A DNA stretch of 64,000 nucleotides from Skermanella stibiiresistens SB22 (GCF_000576635.1 NZ_AVFL01000019.1:62001-126000), one strand, 5' to 3'; counted from the stretch's first letter, positions 16,965 through 25,615 are shown. Translations and numbers: made by a program. The notes: generated from the letters alone by a model not told the origin.

Positions 16965-17804
16965 ATGACGACACAAAGCGACACGCCCACCCGCCACGTT
17001 CTCGAGATCGCCGGCGGTACGCTCTCCATGGTCGAGTGCGGCCAGGGCCCGGCGGTGCTCCTCGCCCACGGTTACCTCTGGGACTGGCGGATGTGGCGAC
17101 CCCAGATCGAGGCCCTGCGGTCCCGATACCGCCTCATCGTGCCCGAGATGTGGGGTCATGGCGACTCCGGGCCCCTGCCGGCGGACACCCACCGGCATGC
17201 CGATCTCGCGGCGCAAATGCTCGCCCTGATGGACCGCCTCGACATCGAGCGTTTCGCGGTGGTCGGTTCGTCTATGGGCGGCATGTGGGGCGCACACCTC
17301 GCAGCCTCCGCACCGGAGCGGGTTACCGGCCTCGCCCTGCTCAACAGCTATCTTGGCGCGGAACCGGAAGTGAGCCGCCGCACCTATTTCGGCATGCTCG
17401 ACGCGGTGGAACGCGAGGGACGGGTGAACGACGCGATCATGGCGCAAATCATCCCGCTCTTCTTCGCGGCCGGCGTCGAGACCCGGTCTCCCGACTTGCC
17501 GATCCTCCTGCGCGACCAGATCACCCGGTTCGACGCGGCGCGCCTGCGCGGGACGATAGCGCCTCTCGGTCGCCTGATATTCGGCCGCGAGGATGCCCTG
17601 GACGTCCTGGACACTGTTCGGGCTCCGACGATCATCGTCGCCGGACGCCAGGACCGGTCCCGCCCGGCTTCGGAAAGCGCCGTCATGGCGGAGCGCATCG
17701 GGTGCGGTCTCCACGTTCTCGACGGCTGTGGGCATACCGCGACGCTCGAACGACCGGCGGAGGTGAACCTCATCCTTTCGAACTTCCTCGGGTCGCTAGG
17801 CTGA
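16965..17804 (+). CDS. alpha/beta hydrolase
   Basis: 279-residue alpha/beta hydrolase without a signal peptide. Oxyanion motif 'LAHGYLWDWRMW', nucleophile Ser in 'GSSMGG', and the catalytic His in 'DGCGHTATLERP'. The ATG at 16965 is chosen because GGAGAAG lies just upstream; an ATG at 16953 has no ribosome site. Third gene of the MarR-linked unit. Esterase, lactonase or C-C hydrolase activity cannot be told apart. Confidence 0.88.
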   Translation: MTTQSDTPTRHVLEIAGGTLSMVECGQGPAVLLAHGYLWDWRMWRPQIEALRSRYRLIVPEMWGHGDSGPLPADTHRHADLAAQMLALMDRLDIERFAVVGSSMGGMWGAHLAASAPERVTGLALLNSYLGAEPEVSRRTYFGMLDAVEREGRVNDAIMAQIIPLFFAAGVETRSPDLPILLRDQITRFDAARLRGTIAPLGRLIFGREDALDVLDTVRAPTIIVAGRQDRSRPASESAVMAERIGCGLHVLDGCGHTATLERPAEVNLILSNFLGSLG

Positions 17805-17847
17805 GGGACGACCGGATCCTTCGCGTGGATCCTTCGTGATATGGTTG

Positions 17848-17878
17848 CCGCCACCGTCGAGAAGCGCGACGGTGGCGG
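17848..17878. terminator. bidirectional stem-loop between convergent genes
   Basis: Perfect 12-bp arms CCGCCACCGTCG / CGACGGTGGCGG with a 7-nt loop, midway between the plus-strand hydrolase and the minus-strand RraA gene. No U-run follows on either side, but the location fits a shared terminator. Confidence 0.6.
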
Positions 17879-17888
17879 TGCGCCGTCA

Positions 17889-18554
17889 TCAGGGTGCCAT
17901 TCGCGCGAGCACTTTGGCGCTGGCCCCCGTCAGCTCGCCCAGCTTGGCGCCGTGCCGCACCGTCGCCTCGCGCTCGCGGCCGCTCGATTGCCGCCGCAGC
18001 GCCTCCGTCGCCACGGCGCGGACCTCGGCGCGCGGCAACACCAGCACGCCGCTCTCGTCGGCCAGCACCGCGTCGCCCGGCATCACCGGCACGCCGCCGC
18101 ACGAGATCGCGATGTTCAGCCCGCCGCCGATGTCGTAGAGCCGGGTCGTGATCGGCGAGACGCCCCGCGCCCACATCGGGAAGTCGGAGTCCTCGATTTC
18201 GGCCAGATCGGTGCAGGGGCCATCGACGATGCCCGCGACCGCTCCCGCCGCCTTCGCCGCGATCGTGACGCCGCCGCCCCAGCAGGCGTGGCGGTCGTCG
18301 CCCAGCCTGTCGACCACCAGCACGTCGCCGGGCCGCAGCAGGCCCGCCGCGTGGTGCAGCAGGGTGGAATCGGCTCCCGGAATCGCCAGCGTCACCGCCG
18401 TGCCGACGATCCGCTTGCCGCGCAGCAGCGGCTTGATGCCGTAATCCATGAAGCCGAACAGGCGCCAGTGGCCGACCGTCGCGGTCTCCACCTCGGCGAG
18501 CAGGGCTAGGTCCTCGGCCGGAAGCTGTTCCGGCATGTCGTTGATCGTGTACAT
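17889..18554 (-). CDS. RraA-like aldolase/decarboxylase family protein
   Basis: 221-residue member of the RraA/4-hydroxy-4-methyl-2-oxoglutarate aldolase fold. 'LRPGDVLVVDRLGD' and 'VPVMPGDAVLADESGVLVLP' are family signatures. The catalytic metal Asp is in 'GPCTDLAEIEDS'; the preceding residue, an Arg in well-studied aldolase members, is Thr here, so pyruvate-type chemistry may be altered. ATG 18554 is chosen; it is 8 nt after the nitrilase-fold gene. Last gene of the ABC importer-aldolase-amidase-RraA unit; substrate unknown. Confidence 0.82.
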   Translation of the reverse strand: MYTINDMPEQLPAEDLALLAEVETATVGHWRLFGFMDYGIKPLLRGKRIVGTAVTLAIPGADSTLLHHAAGLLRPGDVLVVDRLGDDRHACWGGGVTIAAKAAGAVAGIVDGPCTDLAEIEDSDFPMWARGVSPITTRLYDIGGGLNIAISCGGVPVMPGDAVLADESGVLVLPRAEVRAVATEALRRQSSGREREATVRHGAKLGELTGASAKVLARMAP

Positions 18555-18562
18555 GGGGTTCC

Positions 18563-19387
18563 TCAGACACAAGCCAGACGGCGGTGGGCCTTCATCGGGA
18601 TCGCCGCGCGGACGCGCTCGATCTGGGTCCGGTCGATATGGGAGGTGACGTGACCGACGCCGTCCGAGGCGCGACCGACCACGTGGCCCCACGGGTCGCA
18701 GACCAGCGAGTGGCCATAGGTGAACCGCTTCTCGCCGCTGGAGATGTGGGCGCCCCACTGGCCGCACGCGGCGAAATAGGTCTGCGTCTCGATCGCGCGG
18801 GCGCGCGACAGCACCTCCCAGTGATCCTTGCCGGTCTGGAGCGTGAAGGCGGCGGGCAGCACGATGACGTCGGCGCCGCCCTTGGCCAGTTCCAGGAACA
18901 GCTCGGCGAAGCGGATGTCGTAGCATATCGCGCAGCCGACCTTGAAGCCGTCGACCTCGTAGAACACGATGTCCTCGCCCGGCTTGACCGTCGCGGACTC
19001 CTTGTAGGCCGTGCCGTCCGGCGCCACGATGTCGAACATGTGGATCTTGCGGTAGCGGGCGACCTCGCGGCCACGCCGGTCGAACACCACGGTGGTGTTG
19101 TAAATCCGGTCCTCGCCGGGGATGCGCTCCATCATGCTGCCGGCGTGGACGAACACGCCGTGCCGCTCGGCGAAACCCTTCATGGTCTCATAGGCGGCAC
19201 CGCCGGGAGCGGGCTCGGCCGCCGCCAGTTTGTCGGCCAGCGAGCCGCCGTAATACTCGAAATACTCCGGCAGGACGATCAGGTCGGGGCGGTCGCTCTC
19301 GATCGCCTTGGTCATCAGGTCGACGGCGCCGCGCAGGTTGGCGGCGCGGTCGGTCTGTGGGTTGGTCTGGATCAGCGTGATCTTCAC
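18563..19387 (-). CDS. carbon-nitrogen hydrolase (nitrilase fold)
   Basis: 274-residue nitrilase-superfamily amidase. The catalytic triad is intact: Glu in 'LPEYFEYY' (about residue 43), Lys in 'YRKIHMFD' (about 113) and Cys in 'AICYDIRF' (about 148), in the style of Nit1/Nit2 omega-amidases. It starts with GTG at 19387, with AGGAAA nearby; the upstream reading frame does not belong to the fold. It lies between an HpcH/HpaI-like gene and the RraA-like gene in a unit headed by a polyamine-type importer, so an imported amide or N-carbamoyl compound is a reasonable substrate guess. Confidence 0.9.
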   Translation of the reverse strand: MKITLIQTNPQTDRAANLRGAVDLMTKAIESDRPDLIVLPEYFEYYGGSLADKLAAAEPAPGGAAYETMKGFAERHGVFVHAGSMMERIPGEDRIYNTTVVFDRRGREVARYRKIHMFDIVAPDGTAYKESATVKPGEDIVFYEVDGFKVGCAICYDIRFAELFLELAKGGADVIVLPAAFTLQTGKDHWEVLSRARAIETQTYFAACGQWGAHISSGEKRFTYGHSLVCDPWGHVVGRASDGVGHVTSHIDRTQIERVRAAIPMKAHRRLACV

Positions 19388-19437
19388 GGCGGTTGTTTCC
19401 TGCTTGTTTCGAATTCGGAAGATTTTGAGAACCAGGC

Positions 19438-20172
19438 TCAGGCGATGACCGCCTCTTTCCGAAGCGCCTCGACGGTCGAGACGATGCCCTGGCGGATCGT
19501 CATGTTCTGGGTCGCGACCACCATCAGGGCGGCGCCCTCCTCCTGGGCGAAGACCCGTTCGGCCGGTGTCCAGGCCGGCATGATCCAGGGCTTGCCCGCG
19601 TTCCGCGCGGCGGCGGTGACGCGCCGCAGGTCGGTCCGGTCGGCGTCGGTGAAGGCGTAGGCGCCGCGGCCACGCGCCAGCGCCAGGTCGGACGGGCCGG
19701 GGAACAGGCCGTCCACGGTGTCCAGCGCCACGATCCGCTCGATGTCCTCCAGGCTCTCCGCCGTCTCGATCATGGCGTAGCACCGGGTCCGCCGGTTCTC
19801 GGTGTCGAAGGCGTCGCTCGCCGGGCGGGTGTAGCCATAGATCCGGCCGCCGGCGTAGCTGCGGGTTCCCAGCGGCGGGTATTTGGCGGCGGCGGTGACC
19901 TCGCGGGCGTGTTCGGCGTCGCGGATGTGCGGGACGATGACGCCGTCCGCTCCGAAGTCCAGCGCCTGCTGGATCGACTCCATGGTGGGGGCGATCACCT
20001 TCGCCAGCACCGACAGCCCGCTGGCCTTGGCGAAGGCGACGAACTGGTCGAGCGTGCCGAGGTCGAAGGTGCCGTGCTCCAGCTCGATCACCAGGGTCCG
20101 GAAGCCCGCCAGCCGGGTCATCTCAAGATAGCCGTAGTGCGGCTGCGACATCCACAGGGCGACGTTTTTCAT
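19438..20172 (-). CDS. HpcH/HpaI-family aldolase-like protein
   Basis: 244-residue member of the class II pyruvate aldolase family. Recognisable segments are 'VIELEHGTFDL' (active-site His), 'DGVIVPHIRDAEHA', the metal Glu in 'AMIETAESLED' and Asp in 'FPGPSDLAL'. The Arg needed by HpcH for pyruvate (R70 in E. coli) aligns with Lys in 'VLAKVIAP', a substitution worth noting. ATG at 20172; 37 nt downstream of the permease gene. It probably cleaves or synthesises a C-C bond of the imported compound or its product. Confidence 0.83.
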   Translation of the reverse strand: MKNVALWMSQPHYGYLEMTRLAGFRTLVIELEHGTFDLGTLDQFVAFAKASGLSVLAKVIAPTMESIQQALDFGADGVIVPHIRDAEHAREVTAAAKYPPLGTRSYAGGRIYGYTRPASDAFDTENRRTRCYAMIETAESLEDIERIVALDTVDGLFPGPSDLALARGRGAYAFTDADRTDLRRVTAAARNAGKPWIMPAWTPAERVFAQEEGAALMVVATQNMTIRQGIVSTVEALRKEAVIA

Positions 20173-20209
20173 GGGTTGTCTTCTCTCGGAAAGTATCGGA
20201 AGGGGCGGT

Positions 20210-21001
20210 TCACTTGCCCATCGCCTTGGACAGGCCGAGCGAGCGTTCGACCAGCAGCACGACCAGCAGGGTGGCGGCGACCAGCACGACTGACACGGCG
20301 GCGATCAGCGGATCGGTCCGCGATTCGACGTAGTTGAAGATCTCGACTGGCAGGGTGGTGATATGAGGGCCGGTGATGAACAGCGAGATCACCACCTCGT
20401 CGAACGACAGCAGGAAGGACAGCGCGGCGCTGGCGACCAGGCCCGGCATCATCAGCGGCAGGGTGACCCGGCGGAACACCACCAAGGGCGAGGCGCCCAG
20501 CATGGTGGCGGCCTCCTCGACCGAGGGGGGCAGGGTGGTCAGGGCCGTGGACATGATGCGGACGACATAGGGGGTCGTCACGATCAGATGGGCCACCACC
20601 AGCCCGACGAAGGTCGCCAACAGCTGGAGCTTGACGAAGACCAGCAGGATCGACAGCCCCAGCACGATCGACGGCAGCAGCAGCGGCGCCGTGAACAGGT
20701 TCATCAGCGCGTCCCGACCCCGGAAGCGGAAGCGGTGCAGCGCGTAGGCCGCCGGAATGCCCGCCGCCAGCGACAGCACGGTGACGATGGCCGCCAGCGA
20801 CAGGCTGACCTGGAAGGCGTTGACCAGCGCCTGATGCTCGAACATCTGGGCGTACCAGCGCACACCCCACGAGGTCGGCGGAAAGGTCAGGATGTTGTCG
20901 TCGCTGAACGACAGCGGCACGACGATGAGGATCGGAGCGAGCAGGAACAGGTACAGTCCGGTGACGAGGACCCTGAACCCAACCGTCGTCGAGCCTACCA
21001 T
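20210..21001 (-). CDS. polyamine-type ABC permease (PotC-like)
   Basis: 263-residue inner-membrane permease with about six helices. The EAA loop appears around 'SVEEAATMLGASPLVVFRRVTLPLMMPG'. It resembles PotC/YdcV of spermidine/putrescine-type importers, where two permeases pair. It is 30 nt after the PotB-like gene and followed by the HpcH/HpaI-like gene. Substrates of such systems also include opines, GABA and other amines. Confidence 0.88.
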   Translation of the reverse strand: MVGSTTVGFRVLVTGLYLFLLAPILIVVPLSFSDDNILTFPPTSWGVRWYAQMFEHQALVNAFQVSLSLAAIVTVLSLAAGIPAAYALHRFRFRGRDALMNLFTAPLLLPSIVLGLSILLVFVKLQLLATFVGLVVAHLIVTTPYVVRIMSTALTTLPPSVEEAATMLGASPLVVFRRVTLPLMMPGLVASAALSFLLSFDEVVISLFITGPHITTLPVEIFNYVESRTDPLIAAVSVVLVAATLLVVLLVERSLGLSKAMGK

Positions 21002-21031
21002 GACGAATTCTCCTCTACGGTGAAGCGGGGG

Positions 21032-21928
21032 TCAGTCGAACCGGCGGACCACGTTCGAGTAGACGGCGAGCGCGAAGCCGAACAGCACCAGCACCGCGAC
21101 CGAGATGGTCGCCGCCAGGGGCCACTCCAGCTGGATCACCGCCTGATCGTAGATCTCCGTCGCCAGCAGGAAGACCCGTCCGCCGCCCAGCAGCTTCGGC
21201 GTGATGAACGAGCTGATCGACAGCACGAAGCACAGCAGGCAGCCCAGCGCCACGCCCGGCAGGGTCAGCGGCAGCGTCACCCGGCGGAAGCGGCTGAGCC
21301 TGCCGGCGCCCAGCGACGCCGCCGCCTCGCTGAGGCTGGCATCCAGCCGGCCGAAACCCGCGATCAGCGACAGCGCCATGTAGGGCATCAGGATCTCGAC
21401 CAGACCGATCACCACGCCCAACGTGTTGTTGACCAGCCGCAGCGGCGACGCGATCAGCCCCATGCCGACCAGCATGTTGTTGACCAGTCCCTGGTCGCCC
21501 AGCAGTACCATCCAGCCATAGGTCCGGACCACGCTGCTGACCAGCAGGGGCGAGATCGTCATGACGAACAGCAGGTTGCGCCAGCGCGGCGACACCGTGT
21601 GCAGGAACATCGCGATCGGATAGGCGCACAGCAGCGTCAGCACCGTCACGACGAAGGCCAGCAGCACCGAGTTCCAGATCATCGACAGGTAATAGGCGTC
21701 GGTCAGGAAGTCGACGTAGTTGCCGATCGTGGTCGTGTCGGTCAGGACGCCGCCGCTGCCCTCCAGGAAGGAGATGCGGACCAGCTGCGCCACCGGCAGG
21801 ATGAAGGCGATCAGGTTGACCAGCATCATCGGCGCCAGCAGCGCCACCGGCACGACCGGGAAGACCTTGGCGCGCGCCGTCGCGGTGGGAGCGTCCGCCA
21901 GGGGGAGGGAGGTTTCCGAGACGGCCAT
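21032..21928 (-). CDS. polyamine-type ABC permease (PotB-like)
   Basis: 298-residue inner-membrane permease with about six helices. The EAA-type loop is around 'SLSEAAASLGAGRLSRFRRVTLPLTLPG'. It pairs with the following PotC-like permease. The start at 21928 is 3 nt after the PotA-like stop. The N-terminal about 25 residues are polar before the first helix. Confidence 0.88.
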   Translation of the reverse strand: MAVSETSLPLADAPTATARAKVFPVVPVALLAPMMLVNLIAFILPVAQLVRISFLEGSGGVLTDTTTIGNYVDFLTDAYYLSMIWNSVLLAFVVTVLTLLCAYPIAMFLHTVSPRWRNLLFVMTISPLLVSSVVRTYGWMVLLGDQGLVNNMLVGMGLIASPLRLVNNTLGVVIGLVEILMPYMALSLIAGFGRLDASLSEAAASLGAGRLSRFRRVTLPLTLPGVALGCLLCFVLSISSFITPKLLGGGRVFLLATEIYDQAVIQLEWPLAATISVAVLVLFGFALAVYSNVVRRFD

Positions 21929-21931
21929 GGA

Positions 21932-23065
21932 TCACCTCTCGAACACGAGCATGTCGTCAGGCCGCCACTCGCACAGCAGCTTGTCGCCGACCGCGACGGC
22001 GAGCCCCCGGCCATGGGTCGGCGTCTCGACCTGGAGCGTCGGGCCGCCGATGTCGATGTCGTACTGGACGATGTCGCCGACATAGGTCGTCCGCAGGACC
22101 CGCCCCTCGGCGCTGTTGGTGGATGTGCTGAGCAGCGCCCGGTCGCGGTGCGGCGTCAGGTTGATCCGATGCGGCCGGATCGCGACCTTGGCCTTGCCGG
22201 GCCGGATGGTGGTGGCGGCGCAGGAATAGACGCCGTCTCCCAGCCGAACGCGGTGGCCGTTCAGGACCTCGCAGTCCAGGATGTTGGTCCGTCCCACGAA
22301 ATCGGCGACGAACAGCGAGGCTGGCCGCTCGTAGATGTCCTCCGGCGTGCCGATCTGCGCCAGCCGGCCGCCCGACATCACGCCGACCACGTCGCACATG
22401 GTCAGCGCCTCGACTTGGTCGTGGGTGACGAAGACCGTCGTGATGCCCAGCCGCTGCTGGATCTCGCGGATCTCGCGGCGCATCTCGTCGCGCAGCTTGG
22501 CGTCCAGGTTGGACAGCGGCTCGTCGAGCAGCAGGATCCGGGGGTTGATCACCAGCGCCCGCGCCAGCGCCACCCGCTGCTGCTGGCCGCCCGACATCTC
22601 GCGCGGCTTGCGCTCGCCATAGCCGGGCAGGCGGACCAGTTCCAGAGCCTCGGCGACCCGGCGGCGCGCCTCGGCCTTCGGCACCCGCCGCATGTCCAGG
22701 CCGAAGGCGACGTTCTCGGCCACCGTCATGTGTGGGAACAGGGCGTAGTTCTGGAAGACGAGGCCGAAGTCGCGCTGGTGCGGCGGCCTCAGCGAGATGT
22801 CGTCGTCATCGACCAGGATGCGTCCCGAGGTGATCGGCAGCAGCCCGGCGATCATCCGCAGCGTCGTGGTCTTGCCGCAGCCGGACGGCCCCAGCAGGCC
22901 GAGCAGCTTGCCGCGCTCCAGGTCCAGGTTGACGTCGGACACGGCGTTGACGTCGCCGGCGAAGCGTTTGGTGACGCCTTCCAGCCGAAGGTGGCCGCGT
23001 TCCGGGCGGGCCGCCGGTGCCGAGTGGGCCGGGCGGGGATCGAGGGTTCTTTGAGCGAGGGTCAT
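21932..23065 (-). CDS. polyamine-type ABC ATPase (PotA-like)
   Basis: 377-residue ABC ATPase. Walker A is 'GPSGCGKT', signature 'MSGGQQQRVALARAL', Walker B 'ILLLDEPLSNLD', and the switch His is in 'VTHDQVEA'. The C-terminal region from about residue 280 ('KAKVAIRPHRINL') is the TOBE-like regulatory domain of PotA/MalK-type ATPases. The start lies 6 nt after the binding-protein stop. Confidence 0.92.
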   Translation of the reverse strand: MTLAQRTLDPRPAHSAPAARPERGHLRLEGVTKRFAGDVNAVSDVNLDLERGKLLGLLGPSGCGKTTTLRMIAGLLPITSGRILVDDDDISLRPPHQRDFGLVFQNYALFPHMTVAENVAFGLDMRRVPKAEARRRVAEALELVRLPGYGERKPREMSGGQQQRVALARALVINPRILLLDEPLSNLDAKLRDEMRREIREIQQRLGITTVFVTHDQVEALTMCDVVGVMSGGRLAQIGTPEDIYERPASLFVADFVGRTNILDCEVLNGHRVRLGDGVYSCAATTIRPGKAKVAIRPHRINLTPHRDRALLSTSTNSAEGRVLRTTYVGDIVQYDIDIGGPTLQVETPTHGRGLAVAVGDKLLCEWRPDDMLVFER

Positions 23066-23071
23066 GGCGGT

Positions 23072-24139
23072 TCAGCGTCCGGCCGGGATGATCTGGCGGC
23101 GCCAAGGCTTCAGCATGTCGTCGCGGATCTCGCCCATCCGCATCCAGTCCACCGGGATCTGGCTGGCCCTGCGCTCGGGATCCATCAGCGGGATGCGTCC
23201 GCGCACCGCGTCGGCGACCTCGGCCTTGGTGTTGGTCGGCGCGTAGTACATGGCCTCGGCGAAGTTCGCCTGGGCCTCGGCCCCCAGCGCGTAGTCGATG
23301 AAGGTGTCTACCGCCTCCTGCTTCTTCGAATTGGCGACCGCCGAGATCACGTTGACCTGGGTGACGGTGCCCTCCGCCGGGGCGACCGTCTGAAGCCGGC
23401 CCTCGGACTGGTCGACGAAGTATTGGCCGCGCGCGTTGTAGCCGACCGCGAGGTTGGCGGTGCCGTTGGCGACCAGGGTGTAGGCGTCGGGCTTGGGCTC
23501 CCAGGTCTGGACCAGCGGCGCCATCTCCACCAGCTTGTCGACGCCAGGCTCGATCGTCTTGGTGTAATCGTCCTCGCCGCCCAGCCGATTGGCGATCACG
23601 GTCAAGGCGATCGCCTGGATATCGCCGCCGCCCTGCGCCGGGATGATGATCTTGCCGGCTTGGCTCTTGTCCCACAGCGCGGTCCAGCTGGTCGGCGGCA
23701 CCGGGAAGGCCGCCTTGTTGTAGAGCATCAGGTAGGTGTCGTAGGTCAGCGGCGGCGCGAAGCCGCCCAGCTCCTTGCCCACATCGCTCAGCGAGGCGTA
23801 GTTCGGGATGCGGGACAGGTCGATCTCCCGCACCAGCCCCTCGTCCCGCGCGATTTTGGCGACGGAGAGGTCATAGATCACCGCGTCGGTCTGGGGAGCG
23901 TCCTTCTGCGCCCGCATCAGGCCCAGCGAGGTGGCGGCGTTCTGGACGCCGTAGAAGGTCACCTTGATGTCCGGGTGCGCCGCCTGGAACGGCTCGATCA
24001 CGGCCTTGACGTAATTGTCCTGGAAGGCGCCGCGATAGCCCATCACTGTGATGTCGGTGGCGTTGGCACCCTGGATCGCGCCGGTGACCAAGAGCGTCGC
24101 GCCAAAAGCTGTGGAGGAGAGCGAGAGCGGTTTCATCAT
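23072..24139 (-). CDS. extracellular solute-binding protein (PotD-like)
   Basis: 355-residue periplasmic binding protein. A signal peptide ends near 'QGANA-TDITV'. 'YRGAFQDNYVKAVIEPF' and the later 'DAVIYDLS' region are typical of the PotD/SBP_bac_8-like fold. The chosen ATG at 24139 is followed by a second Met (24136); AGGACG lies just upstream. First gene of the minus-strand unit that includes the ABC importer, HpcH/HpaI-like, nitrilase-fold and RraA-like genes. The ligand is unknown; polyamine, opine or another amine is possible. Confidence 0.87.
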   Translation of the reverse strand: MMKPLSLSSTAFGATLLVTGAIQGANATDITVMGYRGAFQDNYVKAVIEPFQAAHPDIKVTFYGVQNAATSLGLMRAQKDAPQTDAVIYDLSVAKIARDEGLVREIDLSRIPNYASLSDVGKELGGFAPPLTYDTYLMLYNKAAFPVPPTSWTALWDKSQAGKIIIPAQGGGDIQAIALTVIANRLGGEDDYTKTIEPGVDKLVEMAPLVQTWEPKPDAYTLVANGTANLAVGYNARGQYFVDQSEGRLQTVAPAEGTVTQVNVISAVANSKKQEAVDTFIDYALGAEAQANFAEAMYYAPTNTKAEVADAVRGRIPLMDPERRASQIPVDWMRMGEIRDDMLKPWRRQIIPAGR

Positions 24140-24172
24140 CGTCCTATCCCTGTTCAAGGACCCCCCTCGCGG

Positions 24173-24193
24173 ACGAACCGTGTGACGGTTCGT
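24173..24193 (-). promoter_or_regulatory. palindrome upstream of the PotD-like gene
   Basis: Perfect 9-bp arms ACGAACCGT / ACGGTTCGT around a 3-nt centre, 34-54 nt upstream of the PotD-like start. Likely operator of the importer operon. It differs from the palindrome facing the dioxygenase cluster, so a separate regulator or relaxed binding is implied. Confidence 0.5.
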
Positions 24194-24413
24194 TTCCGCG
24201 CCGGGTGGGCGGATTTCGCGTTCAGGACATGTTCAATGTCAGCGGGATCGGGGTCGTTGTCTTCGCGGGTCCTGGCAGTGGATCTTGCGCTGGATGTTCC
24301 CCGCGGAGCCCCGATCGTTGCAACGACGATAGGCGCCGTTCCGAAACGCCGTCCAACGCGGAAATCTGTTCGAGCGCGCGGTTTTTCCTAACGGCCATCC
24401 GCCGGCCCGCCGC

Positions 24414-25439
24414 TTAGCCTCGCGGGGGTGCCGTCGATCCCCGCACCACCAGTTCGGAATCGATCACGCGGGTTACGGTATCCGTCTCCGGTTTGCCGAT
24501 CCGCGCCAGCAGCAGTTCAGCCGCCTGACGGCCCATGTCGGCCTGATGGATGTGGACCGTGGTCAAGGGCGGATCGACCATGTCGATCATCGGCATGTCG
24601 TTGTGGCCCACCACCGAGATGTCGTCCGGGCAGCGGAGCCCCCGCGCCCGCAGTTCCTGGTACAGTCCCAGCGCCAGCAGGTCGTTGGCGGTGGCCACGG
24701 CCGTCAGGTCATGGCGATCCAGAAGCTCGATCGCGGCGGCCCGTCCGGCGTCTCGCGTGTAGGCCTCGGCGGTCACGACGGCGTCCGCGTCCAAGCCTGC
24801 TTCCGCCATCGCCTTCCCGAAGCCCTCCAGCCGCAGCGCGCCGGTGGACAGGTGGCTCGGTCCCCCGATATGGCCGATGCGGCGGTGTCCCAGCGCCACG
24901 AGATGCTCGACCGCCAGACGCATGCCGCAGATATCGTTGGAGATGACGGTGGAGACGCGCGCCTTCTCCTCGGCCCGGTTGACCAGCACCGCCGGCACCC
25001 CGGCCTCGGCGCACCGGGTCACCACGGGATCGTCGCGTTGGGCGGTGGCGAGGATCACACCCTCGACCCGGTGGGCGATCAACTGGTCGATGATCTGGAT
25101 CTGCCGCGCCACGCCGCCACCCGCGTTGGCGATCAGGGCGGAGTAGCCGTTGGCCGCCAGCACCGTCTCGATCGCGCTGACGATCGGTGCGAACACGAGG
25201 TTGGCCAGATCGGGAACCACGATGCCGATCAGGCGCGACCGTTTGGTGCGCAGGCCCGCCGCCAGTTCGTCGCGCTGATAGCCGATCCTTCGCGCGGCGG
25301 CCTGGACACGCTCGACCACATCGGGGCCGATCAGATGCGCCTTGTCCGGATTGAGCGCCCGCGACGCCGTGGAGCGGTGGACGCCAGCGGCGTCGGCCAC
25401 CGCTTGGAGAGTCGCTGGCTGTCGCGTCATCTCATTCAT
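24414..25439 (-). CDS. LacI-family transcriptional regulator
   Basis: 341-residue LacI/GalR repressor. The DNA-binding helix-turn-helix is 'LQAVADAAGVHRSTASRALNP' near the N-terminus and the hinge helix lies in 'RRIGYQRDELA'. The rest is a periplasmic-binding-protein-like effector domain containing 'LIGIVVPDLANLVFAPIV'. The start at 25439 (or 25430) faces the dioxygenase cluster divergently. Two related sites with an AATCGATT core in the shared spacer are the likely operators. Effector unknown, but an aromatic-pathway intermediate is a reasonable guess. Confidence 0.9.
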   Translation of the reverse strand: MNEMTRQPATLQAVADAAGVHRSTASRALNPDKAHLIGPDVVERVQAAARRIGYQRDELAAGLRTKRSRLIGIVVPDLANLVFAPIVSAIETVLAANGYSALIANAGGGVARQIQIIDQLIAHRVEGVILATAQRDDPVVTRCAEAGVPAVLVNRAEEKARVSTVISNDICGMRLAVEHLVALGHRRIGHIGGPSHLSTGALRLEGFGKAMAEAGLDADAVVTAEAYTRDAGRAAAIELLDRHDLTAVATANDLLALGLYQELRARGLRCPDDISVVGHNDMPMIDMVDPPLTTVHIHQADMGRQAAELLLARIGKPETDTVTRVIDSELVVRGSTAPPRG

Positions 25440-25540
25440 GAATCACCGGTATCCACCCAACCCAATTTGGGGCCCCATCCGCCCATACCCTAGCGCGGCA
25501 CAGTGATACCAGACCGGAAATTTCATTAGTTAAAAATATG

Positions 25541-25569
25541 TTGACGTCGTGCAATCGATTGCACATACT
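25541..25569 (+). promoter_or_regulatory. predicted promoter of the dioxygenase cluster
   Basis: -35 TTGACG at 25541-25546, a 17-bp spacer, and -10 CATACT at 25564-25569, giving a start site near 25576 and a leader of about 40 nt to the ATG at 25616. The LacI palindrome occupies most of the spacer. Confidence 0.55.
25549..25564. promoter_or_regulatory. LacI-type operator 1
   Basis: Perfect 16-bp palindrome GTGCAATCGATTGCAC with the central CG usual for LacI/GalR operators. It lies in the spacer of the predicted promoter, so binding would occlude RNA polymerase. Confidence 0.65.
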
Positions 25570-25571
25570 TT

Positions 25572-25585
25572 GGAAATCGATTGCA
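25572..25585. promoter_or_regulatory. LacI-type operator 2 (imperfect)
   Basis: GGAAATCGATTGCA matches operator 1 (TGCAATCGATTGCA) at 12 of 14 bases. The centres of the two sites are 22 bp apart, about two helical turns, which suits two repressor dimers on one face. Confidence 0.5.
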
Positions 25586-25615
25586 TAAGACAATTTGGAT
25601 TGGGAAGGAAACGCC

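Noticed and set aside
24314-24325. Palindrome TCGTTGCAACGA in the LacI-importer spacer
   Set aside because: Short, 175 nt from the importer start, not repeated nearby; may be chance.
20363-24391. Very long open plus-strand frame over the ABC importer genes
   Set aside because: It is the antisense of well-supported ABC importer genes; GC-rich codons leave few stops, and the protein is low-complexity Arg/Gly/Gln with no fold.
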